64,000 nucleotides of DNA from Desulfomicrobium baculatum DSM 4028 (lineage in GTDB: Bacteria; Desulfobacterota; Desulfovibrionia; Desulfovibrionales; Desulfomicrobiaceae): assembly GCF_000023225.1 (NCBI RefSeq), contig NC_013173.1, positions 2,358,501 through 2,422,500 on the forward strand, written 5' to 3'. Shown one piece after another: positions 27,905-39,511 of this stretch. Each line of letters starts with the position of its first letter. Within the stretch, counting starts at the first letter, position 1. The notes under the pieces are model-generated. The model was given only the letters and a program-made list of their open reading frames with translations, did no database searches and was not told the DNA's origin. Position numbers and translations under genes: made by a program.

Positions 27905-27908
<4 letters not shown>
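26793..27908 (-). CDS. K+ channel-like protein with RCK (TrkA-N/TrkA-C) domains
   Basis: A 371-residue two-transmembrane channel. First membrane segment about residues 40-62, pore loop and filter at [10 protein letters not shown] (residues 78-87), second segment around 95-115. It is followed by a TrkA-N/RCK domain ([17 protein letters not shown], then VIEKD) and a TrkA-C domain at the C-terminus ([13 protein letters not shown]). Such channels gate potassium in response to bound nucleotide or ions. The filter reads TVGFME, not TVGYGD, with Met in place of the third filter glycine. Overlaps uvrB and ligA by four bases at each end. Confidence 0.85.
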
Positions 27909-29917
<2,009 letters not shown>

Positions 29918-29958
29918 GGATACCTGCACGCCGGACCGCTGCCCGGCGTCATGAAGGG

Positions 29959-30789
29959 CTATTTGGGCCGGATGCCCAGCACGTTGGGCGCGGGCCAGAA
30001 ATTCTTGTTACTGCCTTGGAAAAAATCGGACCGGTACTCGCCCACGAAACGCCCCACAAAGCCATCCACATCGACATACATGGCTGCATCGGCTCCGCCT
30101 TCGACATACATGGCCCCAATCAGATCCAGAGGAAGGTCGATGAGGGCCTGGGCGAATTCGTGCAGGGACAGCCGCGCGCGGCAATGGATGAAGAGCAGCC
30201 GTCCTTCCCTGTCCATGGCGATGGCCGCCCCGGAATGCCGGCGATCGCTCGGCTCCCAGAGATTTTCCCGCTCCCGGCTGATGAGACGATAATTCTGAAT
30301 GATCCCGTCGTAGTCGGCAAGCACCGCCTGCCAGTCGGGGTCGCTCTTGCGGTCCACCCAGCGCAGGGCGGGCAGGGACGGATCCCGGGGCTGAAAGGCC
30401 AGGAACGCTCCATAGTTCGGATGAATGAAGGAATTGATCATCACGGCCGCGTCGCGCATGTAGCCCGTGCTGCGCATCCGGTCATCGGCCCGGAACATGC
30501 CCGCGTTGATGACCGCGACGAATCCCGAATGCCGGGCCCATTCCTGCATGCTGCGCATACGTCCGGTGCCCAGGGCGGAACCCAGGGCCACGTCGAACCT
30601 GTCGGAGTCGATGCGCAGCACCGCCATGCCGCTCTGCCGGCCCTCCAGATCCCCGACCTGATCGGGAATCAGAAACTCGCGCAACTCAAGCCCCGGCGCC
30701 AGCAGCCGCCACTCTTCCGCATGCAGCGAAGCGACCGGAGCGCAGAGGACCAGGCAGGTAAAAACAGCGCGAAGAAGAAAGGCGGACAT
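29959..30789 (-). CDS. Secreted phosphodiester glycosidase-like (NAGPA) protein
   Basis: A 276-residue exported protein with a signal peptide ([20 protein letters not shown], then SLHAEE). The NAGPA/DUF2233 domain is visible as [42 protein letters not shown] and [12 protein letters not shown]. The family includes the human uncovering enzyme and bacterial exopolysaccharide-linked proteins; the substrate here is unknown. GGAGC precedes the ATG. It stands 42 nt upstream of uvrB on the same strand and may be co-transcribed. Confidence 0.82.
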   Translation of the reverse strand: MSAFLLRAVFTCLVLCAPVASLHAEEWRLLAPGLELREFLIPDQVGDLEGRQSGMAVLRIDSDRFDVALGSALGTGRMRSMQEWARHSGFVAVINAGMFRADDRMRSTGYMRDAAVMINSFIHPNYGAFLAFQPRDPSLPALRWVDRKSDPDWQAVLADYDGIIQNYRLISRERENLWEPSDRRHSGAAIAMDREGRLLFIHCRARLSLHEFAQALIDLPLDLIGAMYVEGGADAAMYVDVDGFVGRFVGEYRSDFFQGSNKNFWPAPNVLGIRPK

Positions 30790-30954
30790 GCTCGATGCTC
30801 CCTGATGGTCTGAAGGCCCAACTCGCAATTACATTCCACAGAAGCGGAATCATTTCAAGCAGAACCGGGAACACGGCATTGAAGCCCGTCCCAAAGCGTG
30901 CTAGACGTCTCCCAAAACACTGACGCAAACAACACGTCCAGGGAGGAAGGTTTC

Positions 30955-31443
30955 ATGGAGATAGTTCGACAGGAAGCAAAATCCGCGCGCCTCTGTCCCC
31001 GCGGACATGTCGCCACCATCTGCATCCGGGTCTTCAAAGGCCGCCGGGATGTCCTGGTGCACCTCTTTCGACCCGACTGGACTTCAGAGGAAGCCGTTTA
31101 TTCCTGGCCCGAACTCGTGCAGGAAGATCCGCAAACCGGCCCGCCCACAAGCCGGGGCGACAGCCGGGCGGTCCTGCTCGAATCCTTCAATCGGGAGGAA
31201 ATGGACCGGATAGTCGAATACCTCACCGCGCGGTACGCCGACCGCCTGACCCGCATCAGCATCAATTCCCTGGAATTTCCCCTGCCCGCGGGCCTGCTCC
31301 CTTTGAGCGCCATGCCCGAAGGCAAGGACATCGGTCGCATCCGTTTTGAAATCGTGCCCCGTTATCCCCTGCCCTTTGTCGTGCACGGGCTCTACGATCT
31401 GAGCCAGCACAAGCCCCTGGACCCCGGACCGTCCCAGACCTAA
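30955..31443 (+). CDS. Hypothetical protein, 162 aa
   Basis: The family is not recognised. The protein is soluble, with balanced composition, a single N-terminal CPRGH sequence and a conserved-looking RYPLPFVVHGLYDLS tail. No signal peptide or membrane segment is present. GGAGG lies 8 nt before the ATG. The gene is divergent from the NAGPA-like gene and its stop overlaps the stop of yjgA on the other strand. Confidence 0.65.
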   Translation: MEIVRQEAKSARLCPRGHVATICIRVFKGRRDVLVHLFRPDWTSEEAVYSWPELVQEDPQTGPPTSRGDSRAVLLESFNREEMDRIVEYLTARYADRLTRISINSLEFPLPAGLLPLSAMPEGKDIGRIRFEIVPRYPLPFVVHGLYDLSQHKPLDPGPSQT

Positions 31444-31967
31444 TCCGGGGCCTGTTCGCGCTCGAAACTCTGGCGCAGTAGCCTGAACAGGGCGCGGCCG
31501 TTCTTGGAAGGCTTGCCTGCGGCCTTCTCCGCCGCGGCCAGCCGAGCCAGCTGGCGCAATTGCTGGGGATCAAGCCCAAAACGTCCCACCAGCTCCGTCA
31601 GCACATCCGCGTCCCCGTCAACGAGCGCGTCGCGCCAGATCTCGATCTGATGAAACGCCTCGGCCTGCTGAAAACGAAGCTGATCCAGCTCCTCCAGGGC
31701 CTCTCGCAGGGGCACGGGATCGATCTTGCGCATGACCGTGCCGATGAACTGCTGCTGGCGGCGCCTGGCTTCTTTGTCTTTGAGGGTGTGAAAAAAGCGG
31801 ATGGCCTCGACCAGATCCTCATGCAGATTAAGCCGGCCGAGCTGTTCCGGGGCCAACTCGATCAGGCTTTCCCCAAGCTCCTGCAAGGCGACCATGTCCC
31901 GCTTGCGTTGCGACTTGCTTGGCCGCCCTACCCAGTCTTCCTCGTTTCCACGTTCAAAATCAGTCAT
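31440..31967 (-). CDS. yjgA: Ribosome-associated protein YjgA (DUF615)
   Basis: A 175-residue YjgA/DUF615 protein. It starts with GRPSKSQRKRDMVALQELGESL, the usual SKSxxKR motif, followed by ALDELDQLRFQQ-like helices (here LEELDQLRFQQAEAFHQIEIW). YjgA associates with late 50S ribosomal assembly intermediates. It is the last gene of the clpS-clpA-aat unit, 18 nt after aat, so it is probably co-transcribed. Confidence 0.85.
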   Translation of the reverse strand: MTDFERGNEEDWVGRPSKSQRKRDMVALQELGESLIELAPEQLGRLNLHEDLVEAIRFFHTLKDKEARRRQQQFIGTVMRKIDPVPLREALEELDQLRFQQAEAFHQIEIWRDALVDGDADVLTELVGRFGLDPQQLRQLARLAAAEKAAGKPSKNGRALFRLLRQSFEREQAPD

Positions 31968-31985
31968 CGTTTGGCTCCGTTACAT

Positions 31986-32699
31986 TTATTCAGGGTCCCT
32001 GCCGATCAGGGCTCCGGCACGCAGGCTCCAGTGCCCGCAAGGAGTATGCAGCTTCAGGGCCCCTTCCAGGCGGGACAGAAATTCGCCGCGCGGCACCTCG
32101 AACCCGCCGAAGCGGAGCATGTGCGCGGTGGTCTGCTGGCAATCAAAAAGAACAAACCCGGCACTTTCGAGAGCCCGCATCAAGGTCACCAGACCGGCCT
32201 TGGAGGCGTCCGGCTCAAGGTAAAACATGGACTCCCCGAAAAAAGCACCGCCCAAGGCCACGCCATAGAGACCCCCGGCCAGATTCGCGCCCGACCAGAC
32301 CTCGATGCTGTGCGCGAACCCCAATTCGTGCAGGCGGCAATATGCGGCCAGCATTTCCGGGACGATCCAGGTCCCGTGCGCGCCATTGCGGGGCGTAGCG
32401 GCGCAGCGGGTGATGACCTGCTCGAAGACCGTATCCAGGGTGAAGCGAAAGCGCCCCTGTCGCAGAATGCGATCAAGCCTTTTGGGCACGTGGATACGCG
32501 CAGGCTCCAGAATAAGCCTGGGGTCGGGGCTCCACCAGAGAATGGGGGAATTCTCGTTGTACCAGGGAAAAATGCCCTGGCCGTAGGCCATGAGCAGTCT
32601 GTGCGACGACAGATCCCCGCCCACGGCCAGCAGTCCGTCCTCGTCGGCATGCGCCGGATCGGGAAAGACGGGCTGGGCGGGCAGGGCAAAGACGGTCAT
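31986..32699 (-). CDS. aat: Leucyl/phenylalanyl-tRNA-protein transferase
   Basis: A 237-residue Aat, which adds Leu or Phe from charged tRNA to N-terminal Arg/Lys of proteins and so marks them for ClpS/ClpA/ClpP degradation. The conserved segments LLAVGGDLSSHRLLMAYGQG, IFPWYNENSPILWWSPDPR, and GAFFGESMFY plus DCQQTTAHMLRFGG are all present. It starts 7 nt after clpA ends, so adaptor, unfoldase and tagging enzyme are expressed together. Confidence 0.95.
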   Translation of the reverse strand: MTVFALPAQPVFPDPAHADEDGLLAVGGDLSSHRLLMAYGQGIFPWYNENSPILWWSPDPRLILEPARIHVPKRLDRILRQGRFRFTLDTVFEQVITRCAATPRNGAHGTWIVPEMLAAYCRLHELGFAHSIEVWSGANLAGGLYGVALGGAFFGESMFYLEPDASKAGLVTLMRALESAGFVLFDCQQTTAHMLRFGGFEVPRGEFLSRLEGALKLHTPCGHWSLRAGALIGRDPE

Positions 32700-32706
32700 G
32701 GCAAAA

Positions 32707-34935
<2,229 letters not shown>

Positions 34936-35250
34936 TTACACCTCTTCCATGGAGCAGCGCAGGGGAAAAGACCGGGCTCTGGCCATCTGATGCACAAGCT
35001 GCACCTTGGTTTCCGCGACCTCGGCCGTGTAGATTCCGCACAGGCCAATCCCTTTCTCGTGAACACTCATCATAATGGCAAACGACTCGGATTCGGATTT
35101 GCCAAAGACATTCATAAGCACTTCCACGACAAAATCCATGGACGTATAATCGTCGTTATGCAGCAATACCTTAAACTGCCTGGGCTCCTGCAACTGGTCC
35201 TCGACCATGATGTCGGGATCTGAACCCGGAACCTCAAATGGTTCGGTCAT
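34936..35250 (-). CDS. clpS: ClpS adaptor
   Basis: A 104-residue N-degron adaptor that binds primary destabilising N-terminal residues and delivers proteins to ClpA. The core FKVLLHNDDYTSMDFVVEVL contains the DDY/M substrate pocket, and later VHEKGIGLCGIYTAEVAETK is the ClpA-binding face. The acidic, flexible N-terminus is normal. It immediately precedes clpA. Confidence 0.95.
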   Translation of the reverse strand: MTEPFEVPGSDPDIMVEDQLQEPRQFKVLLHNDDYTSMDFVVEVLMNVFGKSESESFAIMMSVHEKGIGLCGIYTAEVAETKVQLVHQMARARSFPLRCSMEEV

Positions 35251-35264
35251 GACACACTCCGGCC

Positions 35265-35567
35265 CTACTCATCTTCACCGTATTCGTCGATCCAGGCCTG
35301 CAGAATCTGCACAACCTGCTTGGCCTGCTTGACCGAGGAGATATTGAACTTGGAATGCGGCGAAAAACGGCCGTTGCGCTTCTGATAACGCCCGACCCTG
35401 AACTTGACCGGCCCAAACTCCTCTTCGCCGCGGCCCACTTCCTGATAGGCGAACATGAGCGTCGACCATGCTCCGCGGGTCAACACTTCCTTTTTCAGTT
35501 CCCGTACTTTCTGGACCCCTTCTTCATCGGTCCAGTCTATGGAAATATCATCGATGGTTTCAGCCAT
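35265..35567 (-). CDS. Conserved-looking 100-aa protein upstream of clpS
   Basis: The family is not recognised. It is a small soluble protein with an acidic N-terminus (AETIDDISIDWTDEEG) and a basic middle (FRVGRYQKRNGRFSPHSKF), probably mixed alpha/beta. GAGGAG lies 6 nt before the ATG (MAETID), favoured over an ATG eight codons upstream. It ends 14 nt before clpS and is likely the first gene of the clpSA-aat-yjgA operon. Possible roles include a substrate or modulator of the proteolytic system. Confidence 0.7.
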   Translation of the reverse strand: MAETIDDISIDWTDEEGVQKVRELKKEVLTRGAWSTLMFAYQEVGRGEEEFGPVKFRVGRYQKRNGRFSPHSKFNISSVKQAKQVVQILQAWIDEYGEDE

Positions 35568-35910
35568 TGTCTCTCCTCGTAATTGATTCATCCAGCATCG
35601 CAGGTCCGGGTTCCAGGCAACACTGCCCGAAAAGCGCCTTCTTTCGACCGGGGACCGCCCCCGCTGCCCGGGACCGACCCCGCTGCCGGGGAACTATTAA
35701 TGCCGCGTTCGCTAAAAGCAAGTCTCAATCCTGCTCGTGATCCATGACATGTCGCGCGGTCGCATGCCGGCCCGACATGTCGGCCCGACATGCCGGTCCC
35801 AATGCATTTTTCCACTACCGCTCCCGGACGAAATATATTACCCAAAGCATGTTTTTTCCAAAACAGCTCCTATTTTTTACTATCAACATATTTAATTTCA
35901 AGGAGTTTTC
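35568..35910. other. 343-bp divergent spacer with two tandem repeat sets
   Basis: No gene is seen. At 35651-35688 there are two 19-bp near-copies of GGGACCGMCCCCGCTGCCS. At 35745-35799 there are four units related to CGACATGYCGGYCC. The last ~90 bases before the CoADR gene are AT-rich and include its ribosome-binding site (AAGGAG, 35899 region). The repeats lie between the divergent clp operon and CoADR gene, where operators would be expected. Confidence 0.6.
35745..35799. repeat. Four tandem CGACATGYCGGYCC-type units
   Basis: Units: GACATGTCGCG at 35745, CGCATGCCGGCC at 35761, CGACATGTCGGCC at 35773 and CGACATGCCGGTCC at 35786. Each core is itself a small palindrome (CGACATGTCG). It could be a repressor or activator binding array. 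Confidence 0.6.
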
Positions 35911-37629
35911 ATGTCTCTCAAAGTCGTTGTCATCGGCGGCGTGGCCCTTGGCCCCAAGGCCGCATGTCGCATCAAACGCGTGGCGCCTGATGCCGAAGTT
36001 ACCCTGGTGGACGCCAGCAAACTCATCTCCTACGGCGGCTGCGGAATCCCCTACTATGTATCGGGAGACGTCAGCGATCACCAGCAATTGCAGGAAACGA
36101 GCTTTCACATGGTCCGTGACGAGCAGTTCTTCCAGGATTGCAAGGATTTCAAAGTCATGACCGAAACCAGGGCGCTGTCCATCGACCGCAAGGCCAAGAC
36201 CGTGCTGGTCCAGGCCAAGGACGGCACCCAGACCACGCTGCCCTACGACAAGCTGGTCCTGGGCATGGGCAGCACCCCCCGCAAACTGCCCATCCCCGGA
36301 CGCGAGTTGGACAACGTCTTCACCGTCAGCACCCTGGGCGAAGCCATCCGCATCAAGGAAAAGGTTGCGTCGGGCAGCGTCGGCTCGGCCGTCATCGTGG
36401 GAGGAGGCTTCATCGGCCTGGAGATGGCGGAATCCTTTGCCGACATGTGGGGTATCGAGACCACGGTCATCGAAGTGGCGGATCAGATCATGCCCGGCTT
36501 CATGAGCAAGGCCATGGCCACCATCGCCGAAAAGCACCTCGCGGAGAGCGACGTCACGGTCCGCACGTCGGAAATGGTGCAGGCCATCGAGGGAGAAGAC
36601 GGCAAAGTCACGCGCGTGGTCACCAACAAGGGCGCCATCGACGCCGATCTGGTCATTCTGGCTGTCGGCGTCATTCCCAATGATATCCTCGCACGGGAAG
36701 CCGGACTGTCCTGTTCCGAGCGCGGCGGCATCATCGTCTCCAAGACCATGCAGACCTCGGACCCGGACATCTACGCCGGCGGGGACTGCGTGGTCGTCGA
36801 GAACATCGTCACGGGCAAAATCGGCTACTTCCCCCTTGGTTCCCTGGCCAACAGCCAGGGGCGCATCATCGGCACCAACGTGGCCGGAGGCAGGGAAACC
36901 TTCGACGGCGTGGTCGGCACCTATATCATCAAGCTCTTCGACCTGGCCTTCTCGGGCACCGGCCTGTCCCTGCCCGTGGCCCTGCGCGAGGGTTTTGACG
37001 CCTTCAGCGCCCACGTCATCATGAGCGACCACTCCCATTTCTATCCCAAGCGCGACATGGTCAGCCTGGAAATCGTGGTCGAGCGCCGCTCCGGCCGGGT
37101 CCTTGGACTGCAGGGCGCCTGCCAGAACGGCGATTCCCTCAAGGGCCGCATCGACACCATGGCCGCCATCCTCAAGTTCCGCCCGACCCTGCGCGACGTG
37201 TCCAGCCTGGAAATGGCCTACGCACCGCCTTTCGGCTCAGCCATGGACGTCTTGAATGCCGCGGCCAACACCGCCGAAAACATGCTGGTGGGCAGAAACG
37301 TCTCCATCCAGCCGACGGAATTCGCCAAGCTCTGGGAGAACCGCGCCAGCGAGAACCTACTGTGCATCGACACCCGCGAATGGGGCAACGCCGAGCCGTT
37401 TGTAAACAAGCACCCGGATTTCTGGAAAAACATCCCCCAGGGACAAATCCGGGGCAGACTGGACGAGATCCCTAGAGACAAGAAAATCGTGCTGCTGTGT
37501 AATACGGGCGGCAGATCGTACGAATCCCAGGTCATCCTGCGGCATGCCGGGTTCTTGGAACCGGTCAACCTGCAAGGCGGCATGGGCTTCATCAAGCAGC
37601 TCGGATTCGACCCGAGCCAGGAAGAGTAA
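35911..37629 (+). CDS. CoA-disulfide reductase-like flavoprotein with rhodanese domain
   Basis: A 572-residue FAD/NAD(P) disulfide reductase. FAD motif VVVIGGVALGPKAA, active Cys44 in SYGGCGIPYY, second nucleotide motif VIVGGGFIGLEMAE, and FAD-binding DIYAGGDCV are present. The C-terminal ~110 residues form a rhodanese domain with catalytic Cys530 in LLCNTGGRS. Such fusions reduce CoA or sulfane-sulfur disulfides and polysulfide with NAD(P)H (Npsr/CoADR type). AAGGAG lies 7 nt upstream. The organism's presumed sulfur metabolism fits this role, though substrate is inferred. Confidence 0.9.
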   Translation: MSLKVVVIGGVALGPKAACRIKRVAPDAEVTLVDASKLISYGGCGIPYYVSGDVSDHQQLQETSFHMVRDEQFFQDCKDFKVMTETRALSIDRKAKTVLVQAKDGTQTTLPYDKLVLGMGSTPRKLPIPGRELDNVFTVSTLGEAIRIKEKVASGSVGSAVIVGGGFIGLEMAESFADMWGIETTVIEVADQIMPGFMSKAMATIAEKHLAESDVTVRTSEMVQAIEGEDGKVTRVVTNKGAIDADLVILAVGVIPNDILAREAGLSCSERGGIIVSKTMQTSDPDIYAGGDCVVVENIVTGKIGYFPLGSLANSQGRIIGTNVAGGRETFDGVVGTYIIKLFDLAFSGTGLSLPVALREGFDAFSAHVIMSDHSHFYPKRDMVSLEIVVERRSGRVLGLQGACQNGDSLKGRIDTMAAILKFRPTLRDVSSLEMAYAPPFGSAMDVLNAAANTAENMLVGRNVSIQPTEFAKLWENRASENLLCIDTREWGNAEPFVNKHPDFWKNIPQGQIRGRLDEIPRDKKIVLLCNTGGRSYESQVILRHAGFLEPVNLQGGMGFIKQLGFDPSQEE

Positions 37630-37635
37630 GACCAC

Positions 37636-37660
37636 GGCCAGCCTTCGGGCTGGCCTTTTT
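37636..37660 (+). terminator. Rho-independent terminator after CoADR
   Basis: GGCCAGCC, TTCG loop, GGCTGGCC, then TTTTT. It is a perfect 8-bp stem with an extra-stable tetraloop, only 7 nt after the stop codon. Confidence 0.92.
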
Positions 37661-37677
37661 GTTCCACAGGAGGACAC

Positions 37678-39207
37678 ATGAACAGAATTCTGACCGCGAT
37701 CATGCTTCTCTTTCCCTGCTGGGCCTGGGCCGCGCCGACTCAGGTGACCCTCTTTCCGGATTCCGCCCAGGTCGAAGAGGTCTCGGCCGTGACGCCGGAG
37801 GCGGGAGAGGCGGGTCTTTCGGCCTGCAGCCTGATCCTGCCCGGACAGGCCGACCCGGCCAGCCTTCGCTTCGGCCGCCTGGCAGGCAGCGGCACCATCG
37901 CGGACCTGAGCTGGAAGACGCGGCGCGAGCAGAACCAAAGCGCCATCGAGCCGCTCAACCAGAGTCTGAAGGCTTTGAAAGCCGAGCGCGGCGAAGTGCT
38001 GTCCGAACTCGAGGGCGTGCGCGGGCGCATGGCTTTCTGGAAGGCCCAGAGCCTGCCCGCTGAAAAGACCGTGGCCTCCCTGCGCGAACTGGCGGGGGAA
38101 ATGGGCAAGGCTCTGCGCGAAGATTCCGCCCGCGCCCAGAGTCTGGAAGCCAGCCTTGAAGAGCTGAACACCAAGATCGCCTGGGTGGAAAAAGAAATAG
38201 CGGACGCGGTGGGCCAGGGCCGCACGGTCTGGGAAGTGCGCGTCCTGGTCGCCGGGCCCGCGCCAAAAGAGCTGACCTACGCCTACACCCTGCGCGACTG
38301 CGGCTGGGCTCCGCTCTACCGCCTGGAAGCCTCGCCGGCCCGCGGCAACATCGACTTTTTCTGGCAGGCCAAGGTCTGGCAACGCTCGGGGCAGGACTGG
38401 AACGACATCAGGCTGCACCTGGCCACCATGCAGCCGGAAATGCAATCCGAGCCATCAACCCTGCCGCCTTGGGAAATTGGTCCCCTGCAGGTCTTCCGCA
38501 AATCCATGGCCGGCGCGCCTATGATGGCCATGCGTTCCGACGCGGCCAAAGAAGAAATGTTCGAGTCCGCGCCACCCGAGCCGGTGCAGGTCCGGCACAG
38601 CACCTACGCCGCCTGGGACATGGGACAGAAATCGGTTCCGGCTGGCGAGACCCGCATATTCGAGATCGAGCAGGGCGCCTGGCCGGCCGACTTCGTACAC
38701 CTGCTCCGACCCAGCCTCGACTCCAAGGCCTTTTTGCAGGCCACGGCCGAATTCACCGAGCCCAAGGAGCTGCCTCCCGGCATGGCCTTCTTCTTCATCG
38801 ACGGGGCCATGGTCGACCAGCGCCAGTTCTCCCTCTCCGGACGGGAGGCGACCATGTTTTTCGGCACGGACCCGCTCGTAACCTGCACCACGACCTTAAG
38901 CGACAAGAAGACGGGCGAGAAAGGCCTGTTCAAGCAAAAACAGACCTTCCTGCGACAGTGGACCATGACCGTGCGCAACGCCGCCGACCGCTCGGCGCAG
39001 GTGCGCATCGAGGAGCCGCGTCCCCTGCCGCGCGACGAGCGCATCACCATCGAACTCACGGCCAAGCCTGAGCCCCTGCAAGAGGACAATTCGGAAATCC
39101 TGGCCTGGAACAGCACCATCGCGCCCGGCAAGGAACTGGCCATCTCCCTGGACCTCAAAATCACCGCGCCCGAAGACCTGAGCATCGACCCGGGCTGGCG
39201 ATGGTAG
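37678..39207 (+). CDS. Secreted DUF4139/mucoidy-inhibitor-like (MuiA) protein
   Basis: A 509-residue exported protein with a signal peptide (MNRILTAIMLLFPCWAWA, then AP). It carries the DUF4140 N-terminal beta region (TQVTLFPDSAQVEE), a central coiled coil at about 85-175 (EQNQSAIEPLNQSLKALKAE), and the C-terminal DUF4139 domain (TYAYTLRDCGWAPLYRLEAS, RQWTMTVRNAADRSAQVRIE). The family is named after a mucoidy inhibitor; its molecular role is unknown. AGGAGG lies 6-7 nt upstream. A terminator precedes and another follows it, so it is monocistronic. Confidence 0.8.
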   Translation: MNRILTAIMLLFPCWAWAAPTQVTLFPDSAQVEEVSAVTPEAGEAGLSACSLILPGQADPASLRFGRLAGSGTIADLSWKTRREQNQSAIEPLNQSLKALKAERGEVLSELEGVRGRMAFWKAQSLPAEKTVASLRELAGEMGKALREDSARAQSLEASLEELNTKIAWVEKEIADAVGQGRTVWEVRVLVAGPAPKELTYAYTLRDCGWAPLYRLEASPARGNIDFFWQAKVWQRSGQDWNDIRLHLATMQPEMQSEPSTLPPWEIGPLQVFRKSMAGAPMMAMRSDAAKEEMFESAPPEPVQVRHSTYAAWDMGQKSVPAGETRIFEIEQGAWPADFVHLLRPSLDSKAFLQATAEFTEPKELPPGMAFFFIDGAMVDQRQFSLSGREATMFFGTDPLVTCTTTLSDKKTGEKGLFKQKQTFLRQWTMTVRNAADRSAQVRIEEPRPLPRDERITIELTAKPEPLQEDNSEILAWNSTIAPGKELAISLDLKITAPEDLSIDPGWRW

Positions 39208-39228
39208 CCTCCGCCTGAATCCAAATCA

Positions 39229-39279
39229 AAAACGCGGAAAACGCGCTCCGGGCACATGCCTGGGGCGCGTTTTTCGCGT
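39229..39279. terminator. Long AT/GC hairpin terminator after MuiA-like gene
   Basis: AAAACGCGC (39238-39246) pairs with GCGCGTTTT (39265-39273), extended outward by ACGCG/CGCGT with a bulge, and a T-run follows (GTTTTTCG). It probably ends transcription of the MuiA-like gene. Confidence 0.75.
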
Positions 39280-39343
39280 CGATGGATTCAACTCCTCTGC
39301 CGAATTTCAGATTTGAAATTTCAAATTTCAAATGCCCTGCACG

Positions 39344-39496
39344 CTACCCCTTGTCCTTGGCAGGAGGCAAAGGGGCTCCGCACTTCTCGCAGCGCTCCCT
39401 GCGCTTCTCCCCGGATCGCACCGGCTGCCTGTGCCCGCAACTGGGGCAGACCTGGACTTGAGAAATCAGTCTGCGCATCATCTCAACGAGGAACAT
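39344..39496 (-). CDS. Small zinc-ribbon protein, 50 aa
   Basis: A 50-residue ORF with two Cys pairs, CPSCGH (residues 17-22) and CEKCGA (36-41), separated by 15 residues and followed by a Pro/Lys tail PLPPAKDKG. This is a typical zinc-ribbon. The N-terminal helix (MFLVEMMRRLISQVQV) is amphipathic. It starts 15 nt after the antiporter gene ends on the same strand, suggesting co-transcription. The ribosome-binding site is weak (GGGGTGAAG). Function unknown; zinc sensing or nucleic acid binding are possible. Confidence 0.6.
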   Translation of the reverse strand: MFLVEMMRRLISQVQVCPSCGHRQPVRSGEKRRERCEKCGAPLPPAKDKG

Positions 39497-39511
39497 GTCT
39501 TCACCCCATCG

